This document shows positions 6,478 to 11,473 of a stretch of DNA of 11,473 bases, piece after piece; position 1 is the first letter of the stretch, and every line of letters starts with the position of its first letter. Location: assembly GCA_047921455.1 (NCBI GenBank), contig JBLRWC010000056.1, forward strand, positions 1-11,473, written 5' to 3'. The notes under the pieces are model-generated. The model was not told the DNA's origin and did no database searches. It saw only the letters and a program-made list of their open reading frames with translations. Position numbers and translations under genes: made by a program. This DNA is from XN24 sp047921455 (lineage in GTDB: Bacteria; Pseudomonadota; Gammaproteobacteria; Steroidobacterales; XN24).

Positions 6478-6689
6478 CACGCTTTACTACCCTTTGCTTC
6501 GGCCCGCGCCTGTTCAACAAGCACTGTCTTTACCCGCGCGATGTCCTTGCGCACCTTGCCGAACTGGTCCGGCCGCGCCATCTGGCCCGTCGCCCGCTGC
6601 ATGCGCAGGTTGAACTGCTCCCGGCGAAGCTTCAGCAGCTCCTCCCGCAGCTCGATCGCAGTCTTGCCGCGCAAATTCTTGGCTTCCAT
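6477..6689 (-). CDS. rpmC: 50S ribosomal protein L29
   Basis: A 70-residue protein matching L29, a two-helix protein near the tunnel exit next to L23, where signal recognition particle and other nascent-chain factors dock. It starts MEAKNLRGKTAIELREELLK, has the signature REQFNLRMQRATGQ at about 24-37, and ends VRKDIARVKTVLVEQARA plus a short basic tail. I chose the ATG at 6689-6687, which aligns with E. coli MKAKELREKS and overlaps the rplP stop by one base (TGATG). The GTG one codon upstream is the alternative. The same overlap recurs at the rpmC-rpsQ junction. Confidence 0.97.
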   Translation of the reverse strand: MEAKNLRGKTAIELREELLKLRREQFNLRMQRATGQMARPDQFGKVRKDIARVKTVLVEQARAEAKGSKA

Positions 6690-7102
6690 CACATTACCTG
6701 CCTGGATACGAACGACGTGCCGAAAGGCAGCTTGGAGGCCGCCAGGCGAAACGCCTCGCGCGCCACTTCCTCGGTAACCCCTTCCATTTCATAGAGCACT
6801 TTGCCCGGCTTGATCTGGGCCACCCAGTACTCCACCGCGCCCTTGCCCTTGCCCATGCGAACTTCGAGCGGCTTTTTCGTGATCGGCTTGTCGGGGAATA
6901 CCCGGATCCAGATCTTGCCGCCGCGCTTCACATAGCGGGTCATGGCCCGACGCGCCGCCTCGATCTGGCGCGCCGTGAGACGCCCGCGTGTCGTCGCCTT
7001 CAGGCCGAACTCCCCGAATGAAACGTCAGCGCCCCGCTGGGCCAGGCCGCGGTTACGTCCCTTGAACTGTTTCCTGTACTTGGTGCGCTTTGGCTGCAGC
7101 AT
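6689..7102 (-). CDS. rplP: 50S ribosomal protein L16
   Basis: A complete 137-residue protein (136 in E. coli). L16 sits by the peptidyl-transferase centre, helps position the A- and P-site tRNA, and is a site of evernimicin and avilamycin resistance mutations. Diagnostic blocks are the start MLQPKRTKYRKQFKGRNRGL, RGRLTARQIEAARRAMTRYV at about 39-58, GGKIWIRVFPDKPITKKPLE, and RMGKGKGAVEYWVAQIKPGK. Arg82 corresponds to the arginine hydroxylated by YcfD (RoxA) in E. coli. A strong AGGAG site lies eight bases before the ATG. The gene starts 11 bases after rpsC. Confidence 0.98.
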   Translation of the reverse strand: MLQPKRTKYRKQFKGRNRGLAQRGADVSFGEFGLKATTRGRLTARQIEAARRAMTRYVKRGGKIWIRVFPDKPITKKPLEVRMGKGKGAVEYWVAQIKPGKVLYEMEGVTEEVAREAFRLAASKLPFGTSFVSRQVM

Positions 7103-7113
7103 CCCCGTAACTC

Positions 7114-7788
7114 CTAGCTCGCCGCGGCTTCGGCCGGTACGACCGCGGGCTTGTCAAGGACTTCACCCTTGAAGATCCAGACCTTGACGCCGATGACGCC
7201 ATACGTGGTCCGGGCCTCGGCGAAGCCATAATCGATATCGGCCCGGAAGGTGTGCAACGGCACCCGGCCTTCCCGGTACCACTCGGAACGTGCGATCTCG
7301 GCGCCATTCAGGCGGCCGCCGACCTTGATCTTCACGCCCTGCGCCCCCAGGCGCATGGTGTTGGTCACTGCGCGCTTCATGGCGCGCCGGAACATGACGC
7401 GGCGCTCGAGCTGCTGTGCGATACCCTCCGCCACCAGATGGGCGTCGAGTTCCGGCTTGCGGATCTCGGCAATGTTGATGCGCACGTCGCCGACGGGCAG
7501 CTCGAGCATTGCGGCAACGTCGCTGCGCAGCTTCTCGATGTCCTCGCCCTTCTTGCCGATCACGATGCCCGGCCGTGCCGTGTGGACCGTGATGTGGGCC
7601 TTGCGCGCCGGCCGCTCGATCTGGATCCGGCTGACGGAGGCCTGCGCGAGGCGCTTGCGCAACATCTCGCGAATCCTGAAATCCGAATGCACGTATTCAG
7701 GGAAGCTCTTCGTGTCGGCGAACCAACGGGAGTCCCACTCCCGCGTGATGCCGAGTCGAATGCCAACAGGATGTACTTTTTGACCCAT
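7114..7788 (-). CDS. rpsC: 30S ribosomal protein S3
   Basis: A complete 224-residue protein starting MGQKVHPVGIRLGITREWDS. S3 lines the mRNA entry channel and works with S4 and S5 in unwinding mRNA. The KH domain is visible, with its GxxG loop as GKKG at about 78-81 within RPGIVIGKKGEDIEKLR. The C-terminal domain includes RRAMKRAVTNTMRLGAQGVK and the segment GRLNGAEIARSEWYREGRVP, then GVKVWIFKGEVL. The C-terminal tail is short, ending in PAEAAAS. It lies 16 bases after rplV and 11 bases before rplP. The ribosome binding site is weak. Confidence 0.98.
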   Translation of the reverse strand: MGQKVHPVGIRLGITREWDSRWFADTKSFPEYVHSDFRIREMLRKRLAQASVSRIQIERPARKAHITVHTARPGIVIGKKGEDIEKLRSDVAAMLELPVGDVRINIAEIRKPELDAHLVAEGIAQQLERRVMFRRAMKRAVTNTMRLGAQGVKIKVGGRLNGAEIARSEWYREGRVPLHTFRADIDYGFAEARTTYGVIGVKVWIFKGEVLDKPAVVPAEAAAS

Positions 7789-7804
7789 GGATAACTTTCC
7801 CGTG

Positions 7805-8137
7805 CTACTCGTCTGCCACCTGGACGGTGATGTGACTGTTGCGCTTGATAATGCGGGTACCGCGACCCTTGGCGCGCGCCCTGAAACGCTTCAAGGTCGG
7901 CGCCTCGTCGACCATGATGGCGGCGACCTTCAACTCGTCGATGTCCGCACCGTGATTGTGCTCGGCATTGGCAATCGCCGACTCCAGCACCTTTCTCACG
8001 ATTTGGGCTGCCTTCTTGGGCGTGTACTCCAGGGTCTGCAACGCGGCGCCCACTGGCTTGCCACGGACCATGTCCGCGACCAGCCGGCACTTCTGCGGCG
8101 AGATCCTGGCATAGCGAAGCCTGGCTGCTACCTGCAT
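7805..8137 (-). CDS. rplV: 50S ribosomal protein L22
   Basis: A complete 110-residue protein, identical in length to E. coli L22. L22 binds all 23S domains; its long beta hairpin lines the constriction of the peptide exit tunnel with L4 and is altered in macrolide-resistant and arrest-suppressing mutants. The core reads RISPQKCRLVADMVRGKPV at about 11-29, then LESAIANAEHNHG. The hairpin tip VDEAPTLKRFRARAKGRGTR at about 76-95 looks complete, without deletions. A TAGGAG site precedes the ATG by about eight bases. It lies 11 bases after rpsS. Confidence 0.98.
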   Translation of the reverse strand: MQVAARLRYARISPQKCRLVADMVRGKPVGAALQTLEYTPKKAAQIVRKVLESAIANAEHNHGADIDELKVAAIMVDEAPTLKRFRARAKGRGTRIIKRNSHITVQVADE

Positions 8138-8148
8138 CTCAATGACTC

Positions 8149-8421
8149 CTACCGGGACTTCCGGTCGCCCGAGTGACTTTTGAACGTCCGGGTCTGCGCA
8201 AACTCGCCCAGCTTGTGGCCCACCATGTTCTCGGAAATAAGCACGGGCACATGTTGGCGGCCGTTATGCACGGCGATCGTCAGGCCCACCATGTTGGGAG
8301 CGACCATTGAGCGACGCGACCAGGTCTTGATCGGACGGCGATCATTCCTGTCCTGCGCCTCGCGCGCCTTTTTCAGGAGCTGGGCGTCAATGAAAGGACC
8401 CTTTTTTACCGAACGTGGCAC
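8149..8421 (-). CDS. rpsS: 30S ribosomal protein S19
   Basis: A complete 90-residue protein (92 in E. coli). S19 lies in the 30S head, pairs with S13, and contacts the A-site finger of the 50S subunit. Family blocks are MPRSVKKGPFIDAQLLKKA, PIKTWSRRSMVAPNMVG at about 30-46, and VHNGRQHVPVLISENMVGHK, then GEFAQTRTFKSHSGD. The start codon is GTG (8421-8419), supported by a GGAGAGG site about eight bases upstream and by the match to the family start. It begins 21 bases after rplB. Confidence 0.98.
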   Translation of the reverse strand: MPRSVKKGPFIDAQLLKKAREAQDRNDRRPIKTWSRRSMVAPNMVGLTIAVHNGRQHVPVLISENMVGHKLGEFAQTRTFKSHSGDRKSR

Positions 8422-8442
8422 AGTTGCTACCTCTCCGTTCTG

Positions 8443-9267
8443 TTACTTGCGACCGCGGCGACGAACGATCATCGCGTCGGTCCGCTTGTTCTTGCGGGTC
8501 TTGTAACCCTTGGTCGGCACACCCCACGGGGTCGTCGGATGCTGGCCGAAGTTGCGCCCTTCGCCACCGCCATGCGGGTGGTCGACGGGATTCATGACCG
8601 TACCGCGCACCGTCGGGCGGATACCGCGCCACCGCGTCGCGCCGGCCTTGCCGAGCTTCCGCAGGGAGTGCTCGCCGTTACCGACTTCGCCGATGGTCGC
8701 GCGACAGTCCACGTGCACCTTGCGAGTCTCGCCGGACCGCAACCGCAGCGTCGTGTAGATGCCTTCGCGGGCCGCGATCATCACCGAAGTGCCGGCGCTG
8801 CGGGCAATCTGTGCGCCCTTGCCCGGCTTCATTTCGACGCAATGCACGGTCGAACCTACCGGGATGTTCTTCAGCGGCAGGGCGTTGCCCACCTTGATGG
8901 GGGACTCCGCACCCGACATCACGCTATCGCCGTCAGAGAGACCCTTGGGCGCAATGATGTAACGACGCTCGCCGTCGGCGTACAGCAACAGCGCCAGGTG
9001 CGCGCTGCGGTTCGGATCATACTCGAGCCGCTCGACACGGGCGGGCACGCCGTCCTTGTTGCGCCGGAAGTCCACCATCCGGTAGCGCTGCTTGTGGCCG
9101 CCGCCCTGGTGGCGCACGGTGATCCGGCCCGCGTTATTACGCGCGCCAGTGCGGCTCTTCTTGGCCAACAGCGGCCCGTAGGGCTCGCCCTTGTGCAGCC
9201 CGGGGCTCTTGACCTGGACGACGAAGCGCCGTCCCGCCGAGGTTGGTTTTGCTTTTTGTACTGCCAT
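8443..9267 (-). CDS. rplB: 50S ribosomal protein L2
   Basis: A 274-residue protein (273 in E. coli). L2 is an early-binding 23S rRNA protein needed for subunit joining and peptidyl-transferase activity. The frame opens three codons earlier, but MAVQKAKPTSAGRRFVV at the ATG 9267-9265 is the family start. Landmarks are GRITVRHQGGGHKQRYR at about 47-63, EYDPNRSAHLALLLYADGE, and the C-terminal block VMNPVDHPHGGGEGRN; His230 there matches the conserved His229 of E. coli linked to activity. It ends KNKRTDAMIVRRRGRK. It lies 30 bases after rplW. Confidence 0.98.
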   Translation of the reverse strand: MAVQKAKPTSAGRRFVVQVKSPGLHKGEPYGPLLAKKSRTGARNNAGRITVRHQGGGHKQRYRMVDFRRNKDGVPARVERLEYDPNRSAHLALLLYADGERRYIIAPKGLSDGDSVMSGAESPIKVGNALPLKNIPVGSTVHCVEMKPGKGAQIARSAGTSVMIAAREGIYTTLRLRSGETRKVHVDCRATIGEVGNGEHSLRKLGKAGATRWRGIRPTVRGTVMNPVDHPHGGGEGRNFGQHPTTPWGVPTKGYKTRKNKRTDAMIVRRRGRK

Positions 9268-9297
9268 GATTCTCAATCCCGTCCTAAAGCGGCGGTC

Positions 9298-9594
9298 TTA
9301 TTCGCCGCCCAGGAAGTCAATAGTCTGGCCGGCCGCAAGGCGCACATAGGCCTTCTTCCAGTCAGAGCGCCGACCGATGGTGGCGCCAAAACGCTTGCTC
9401 TTGCCCTTGGTGAGGGCGACCTGCACGCCTTCCACCTTGACCTCGAACATCATTTCCACGGCCTTGCCGATCTCCGCCTTCGTGGCGTCGCGGCGGACCT
9501 TGAATACCACCTGGTTGCCCTGCTCGCTCGCGAGGGTGGCTTTTTCGGACACGTGCGGCTCGAGCAGCACGGTCATCAGGCGCTCCTGATTCAT
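9298..9594 (-). CDS. rplW: 50S ribosomal protein L23
   Basis: A complete 98-residue protein (100 in E. coli). L23 lies at the tunnel exit and is the docking site for trigger factor and signal recognition particle. The docking motif PHVSEKA is present; Glu17 corresponds to the E. coli Glu18 that contacts trigger factor. The rest reads DATKAEIGKAVEMMFEVKVE, then GRRSDWKKAYVRLAAGQTID, and ends LGGE. The ATG overlaps the rplD stop by four bases (ATGA), a coupled arrangement. Confidence 0.98.
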   Translation of the reverse strand: MNQERLMTVLLEPHVSEKATLASEQGNQVVFKVRRDATKAEIGKAVEMMFEVKVEGVQVALTKGKSKRFGATIGRRSDWKKAYVRLAAGQTIDFLGGE

Positions 9595-10199
9595 CCCAGG
9601 TTCTCCTCGATGCGACGCAGTGCGGCCACGGTCATAACGACGTGCTCATGGCGCAACAGGCTGACCGGATCCAGCGCCGACGCTTCCAGCACTTCTACCT
9701 GGTGCAGGTTGCGCGACGCCAGCCAAATTTTCTCTTCGAAGGCCTCGATCACGAACAGTCCGCCATCGATGCCCAGCTCTTTCATCCGCTCGACGAACAA
9801 CTTCGTCTTCGCTTCCGCCAACTCGAGCGACTCCACCACCAGCAGGCGCTCGCGGCGGATCAACTCGGACAACACCGAGCGCATCGCGCCGCGGTACATC
9901 TTCCGGTTGACCTTCTGCTCGTAGTTGCGCGGCTGGGCGGCAAACGCCCGTCCGCCGCCAACCCAGACGGGGCTGCGGGTCGTGCCGGCGCGCGCGCGGC
10001 CAGTGCCTTTCTGCCGCCAGGGCTTGGCGCCGCCGCCGGAGACTGCGGCCCGATTCTTCTGCGCCTTGGTACCGGCCCGGCCGGCCGCCATAAAGGCCGT
10101 CACAACCTGGTGGATCAGGGGTTCGTTGAATTCCTTGCCGAAAGCCAGCTCGGAAACCTGCAGGTCCTTGTTGGCACCGCCATGCAACTGCAACTTCAT
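9591..10199 (-). CDS. rplD: 50S ribosomal protein L4
   Basis: A 202-residue protein (201 in E. coli). L4 is an early assembly protein whose extended loop reaches the tunnel constriction. In E. coli it also represses the S10 operon by binding the leader RNA. The tunnel loop GGGAKPWRQKGTGRARAGTT at about 55-74 is intact; Lys64 matches E. coli Lys63, mutated in some macrolide-resistant strains. The end NLHQVEVLEASALDPVSLLR and following residues are typical. I chose the ATG at 10199-10197 (MKLQLHGG), which aligns with E. coli MELVLKDA and has AAGAG seven bases upstream. An ATG two codons earlier (10205) is the alternative. Confidence 0.97.
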   Translation of the reverse strand: MKLQLHGGANKDLQVSELAFGKEFNEPLIHQVVTAFMAAGRAGTKAQKNRAAVSGGGAKPWRQKGTGRARAGTTRSPVWVGGGRAFAAQPRNYEQKVNRKMYRGAMRSVLSELIRRERLLVVESLELAEAKTKLFVERMKELGIDGGLFVIEAFEEKIWLASRNLHQVEVLEASALDPVSLLRHEHVVMTVAALRRIEENLG

Positions 10200-10209
10200 C
10201 GCCATGCTC

Positions 10210-10854
10210 TTAACCCCGCGCCTTCACAGCAGCGCGCACCACGACGCGGCCACCGCGCGCGCCCGGGACAGCGCCCTTGATAAGCAGAAGATTGCGTTCC
10301 GCGTCAACGCGGACCACGGTCAGGTTCTGGACGGTGCGCTGGGCCGCGCCCATGTGGCCGGACATCTTTTTGCCCTTGAACACTCGACCCGGGGACTGGT
10401 TCTGGCCAATCGATCCCGGCGCACGGTGTGAAACCGAGTTGCCGTGCGTCGCGTCCTGCATGCTGAAATTATGGCGCTTGACGGTGCCCGCAAAGCCTTT
10501 ACCGATGGTCACGCCGGACACGTCGACCGCCTGGCCGTCCGCGAAAAGGTCGACCTTGATTTCGGCGCCGGGCGCCAAATCGGCGCTCTCGTCGGCCCGG
10601 AGACGGAACTCCCACAGGCCCTCGCCCGCGTCGATGCCGGCGCGCGCGTAGTGGCCGGCCTGTGCCTTGGGGACGCGGGCCGGCTTGCGGCTGCCCAACG
10701 TCACCTGCACGGCCCGGTAGCCGTCAGTGTCTTCCGTCTTGACCTGTGCCACCCGGTTGGGCAGCGCCTGGATCACGGTGACCGGCACCGAGGCGCCGTC
10801 TTCCGTGAACACGCGGGTCATGCCGCATTTGCGGCCAACGAGACCGATCGCCAT
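10210..10854 (-). CDS. rplC: 50S ribosomal protein L3
   Basis: A 214-residue protein (209 in E. coli). L3 starts 50S assembly, and its long central extension reaches the peptidyl-transferase centre. It starts MAIGLVGRKCGMTRVFTEDG. The extension carries SHRAPGSIGQNQSPGRVFKG and then KKMSGHMG at about 142-169; Gln151 corresponds to the E. coli Gln150 methylated by PrmB. The frame is open to 10905, but those 17 extra codons match nothing in the family, and an AGAGGA site (10869-10864) lies nine bases before the ATG at 10854-10852. The 218-base gap upstream holds a candidate promoter and hairpins. Confidence 0.98.
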   Translation of the reverse strand: MAIGLVGRKCGMTRVFTEDGASVPVTVIQALPNRVAQVKTEDTDGYRAVQVTLGSRKPARVPKAQAGHYARAGIDAGEGLWEFRLRADESADLAPGAEIKVDLFADGQAVDVSGVTIGKGFAGTVKRHNFSMQDATHGNSVSHRAPGSIGQNQSPGRVFKGKKMSGHMGAAQRTVQNLTVVRVDAERNLLLIKGAVPGARGGRVVVRAAVKARG

Positions 10855-10863
10855 CTTGTCTGT

Positions 10864-10869
10864 TCCTCT
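10864..10869 (-). promoter_or_regulatory. Ribosome binding site of rplC
   Basis: AGAGGA with nine bases to the ATG at 10854-10852. It decides the rplC start against the longer open frame, in which this site would lie inside the coding region. Confidence 0.8.
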
Positions 10870-10931
10870 ATACACCGCGCCGACTTCGTTTGGCCGCCGC
10901 TGCACCTTGGTTCAAAACCGCACCTGCCGGA

Positions 10932-10946
10932 GCCCGAACACCGGGC
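10932..10946 (-). other. Hairpin C in the rplC leader
   Basis: Minus-strand RNA has GCCCG, a five-base GUGUU loop, then CGGGC: five perfect pairs. It is small and alone would be unremarkable in GC-rich DNA; it is listed because it lies in line with two other hairpins in the same gap. Confidence 0.35.
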
Positions 10947-10970
10947 ATCGCCACTGCAGGAGGCGGAGCT

Positions 10971-10986
10971 GGGCGCCGCTGCGCCC
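10971..10986 (-). other. Hairpin B in the rplC leader
   Basis: Minus-strand RNA has GGGCGC, a four-base AGCG loop, then GCGCCC: six perfect pairs with a tight loop, eight bases after hairpin A. No U run follows, so it is not an intrinsic terminator. Confidence 0.45.
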
Positions 10987-10994
10987 TGAAATCA

Positions 10995-11028
10995 GCGGCC
11001 CGGCACGGCGATTTCCGTACCGGGCCGC
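10995..11028 (-). promoter_or_regulatory. Hairpin A, 14-pair stem at the start of the rplC leader
   Basis: In minus-strand RNA, nine pairs (11028-11020 with 11003-10995) continue through a U-G wobble (11019 with 11004) and four more pairs (11018-11015 with 11008-11005) around an AAAUCG loop. On the plus strand the wobble would be an A-C mismatch, which favours function as minus-strand RNA. The sequence after it (UGAUUUCAG) has only a three-U run, so simple intrinsic termination is unlikely. It may be a protein-binding or attenuation element of the rplC-rplD transcript. L4 is the natural candidate ligand, by analogy with E. coli only. Confidence 0.6.
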
Positions 11029-11040
11029 AGGGAGCCCGCT

Positions 11041-11069
11041 ACTATACGCGGGACGCCCAACAGGTTCAA
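11041..11069 (-). promoter_or_regulatory. Candidate sigma-70 promoter for rplC and downstream genes
   Basis: On the minus strand a -35 box TTGAAC (11069-11064, four of six consensus bases) and a -10 box TATAGT (11046-11041, five of six) are separated by exactly 17 bases. It starts a few bases after the rpsJ stop, and transcription would begin near 11035, just before hairpin A. Good boxes with ideal spacing are uncommon by chance in DNA this GC-rich, and the position between two genes supports it. No transcript data are available here. Confidence 0.6.
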
Positions 11070-11072
11070 CAA

Positions 11073-11384
11073 CTAGTTCAGCTTGATTTGCACATCCACC
11101 CCGGCCGGCAGCTCCAGCTTCATCAGGGCGTCCACGGTTTTATCCGTGGGATCAAGGATATCCATCAAGCGCTTATGCGTAATCAGCTCATACTGGTCCC
11201 GCGCGTCCTTGTTGACATGCGGCGAGACCAGGACGGTGAAACGCTCCGTCTTGCTCGGCAAGGGAATCGGCCCCCGCACTGCAGCACCCGTGCGCCGCGC
11301 GGTTTCGACGATCTCCTTGGCCGAATTGTCTATCAGCCGGTGATCGAACGACTTGAGCCGAATACGGATGTTCTGGTTAGCCAT
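11073..11384 (-). CDS. rpsJ: 30S ribosomal protein S10 (NusE)
   Basis: A complete 103-residue protein, identical in length to E. coli S10. S10 lies in the 30S head and, as NusE with NusB, takes part in transcription antitermination of rRNA operons. It starts MANQNIRIRLKSFDHRLIDN. It continues with GPIPLPSKTERFTVLVSPHV at about 38-57 and NKDARDQYELITHKR, and ends with KTVDALMKLELPAGVDVQIK. It follows tuf by 30 bases and has only a weak ribosome binding site, so it is probably co-transcribed with tuf. Its stop codon lies inside the 8-base palindrome AACTAGTT. Confidence 0.98.
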   Translation of the reverse strand: MANQNIRIRLKSFDHRLIDNSAKEIVETARRTGAAVRGPIPLPSKTERFTVLVSPHVNKDARDQYELITHKRLMDILDPTDKTVDALMKLELPAGVDVQIKLN

Positions 11385-11401
11385 GGTCTTTAAGTCCAGT
11401 G

Positions 11402-11415
11402 AGCCCGTGCGGGCT
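11402..11415 (-). other. Small inverted repeat at the tuf stop codon
   Basis: AGCCCG and CGGGCT flank two bases, so the RNA could form a four- or five-pair hairpin after opening the loop. It touches the last base of the tuf stop codon and fills most of the first half of the 30-base tuf-rpsJ gap. No U run follows, so it is not a convincing terminator. Confidence 0.3.
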
Positions 11416-11473
11416 TATTCGTAAATCTTCGCGACCACGCCGGCGCCGACGGTACGGCCGCCCTCGCGAATAG
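11415..11473 (-). CDS. tuf: Elongation factor Tu, C-terminal fragment (cut by window edge)
   Basis: The last 18 complete codons read IREGGRTVGAGVVAKIYE and stop with TAA. This is the conserved end of the third beta-barrel domain of EF-Tu, the GTPase that brings aminoacyl-tRNA to the ribosome. Its place directly before rpsJ is the standard str-S10 arrangement. The gene continues beyond the right edge, so nothing can be said about copy number or the rest of the protein. Confidence 0.96.
   Translation of the reverse strand, partial: IREGGRTVGAGVVAKIYE

Larger units (their letters stand above)
10855..11072 (-). other. 218-base rpsJ-rplC intergenic region, probable structured leader
   Basis: This is by far the largest gap in the window; most others are under 35 bases. 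Read on the minus strand it begins right after the rpsJ stop with a sigma-70-like promoter. It then offers three hairpins (11028-10995, 10986-10971, 10946-10932), about 60 less structured bases, and the rplC ribosome binding site. The only open frame running into it is a 17-codon upstream extension of rplC with no family match. It looks like an untranslated leader for rplC-rplD, though a degenerate spacer cannot be excluded. Confidence 0.6.

Noticed and set aside
10863..10900. TATAGA before rplC as a second -10 box
   Set aside because: No -35-like sequence lies at 16-18 bases; the nearest TTGAAC is 37 bases away. The start would fall almost on the ribosome binding site.
10971..11028. Intrinsic terminator after rpsJ formed by hairpins A and B
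   Set aside because: Neither stem is followed by a U-rich run, and the genes downstream are essential parts of the same operon.
10929..11038. Eight-base direct repeat GGAGCCCG (10929-10936 and 11031-11038) as a switch allowing alternative pairing with hairpin C
   Set aside because: Only five bases could pair, and the predicted transcript start near 11035 would remove most of the upstream copy. In DNA this GC-rich it is likely to be chance.
1..11473. Mobile elements, CRISPR, tRNA or rRNA genes, or a new gene system
   Set aside because: Nearly every base belongs to a conserved ribosomal or secY gene or to a short gap. No transposase, repeat array or foreign-looking stretch was seen.

Overview
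This window is a nearly unbroken ribosomal-protein gene cluster, all of it on the minus strand. It covers the end of tuf, the whole S10 and spc gene sets, and the start of the alpha set. In transcription order (right to left) it reads tuf(3' end)-rpsJ-rplC-rplD-rplW-rplB-rpsS-rplV-rpsC-rplP-rpmC-rpsQ-rplN-rplX-rplE-rpsN-rpsH-rplF-rplR-rpsE-rpmD-rplO-secY-rpmJ-rpsM-rpsK(5' end). The gene order, the full-length zinc-free S14, the short 37-residue zinc-type L36, the presence of L30 and the close match of the proteins to their Escherichia coli counterparts point to a Gammaproteobacterium. The GC-rich third positions show a high-GC genome. I cannot name a family from the sequence alone.

Layout: 1-41 is the start of rpsK; 89-629 holds rpsM and rpmJ with a structured 70-base gap between them; 654-2000 is secY, the protein-export channel gene; 2052-6166 is the spc block (L15, L30, S5, L18, L6, S8, S14, L5, L24, L14); 6196-10854 is the S10 block (S17, L29, L16, S3, L22, S19, L2, L23, L4, L3); 11073-11384 is rpsJ (S10); 11415 to the right edge is the tail of tuf (EF-Tu). 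Most gaps are under 35 bases and several neighbours overlap by 1-4 bases, as expected for one long, translationally coupled transcript. Several starts were moved from the longest open frame to the family start (rplC, rplD, rplB, rpmC, rpsQ, rpsH, rpmD, secY). rpmJ, only 37 codons, is also annotated.

The protein genes are ordinary. The parts worth a second look are non-coding. (1) A 218-base gap separates rpsJ from rplC. It carries a sigma-70-like promoter (TTGAAC, 17 bases, TATAGT) and a leader with a 14-pair hairpin, including a G-U wobble that pairs only in minus-strand RNA, plus two smaller hairpins. The tuf-rpsJ gap is only 30 bases, too short for a classical S10 leader, so operon control may have moved to rplC. 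(2) A 9-pair hairpin lies directly before the secY ribosome binding site. (3) A long hairpin lies between rpmJ and rpsM, where E. coli has the S4-binding alpha-operon leader. I found no new gene system, mobile element, CRISPR array, tRNA or rRNA.
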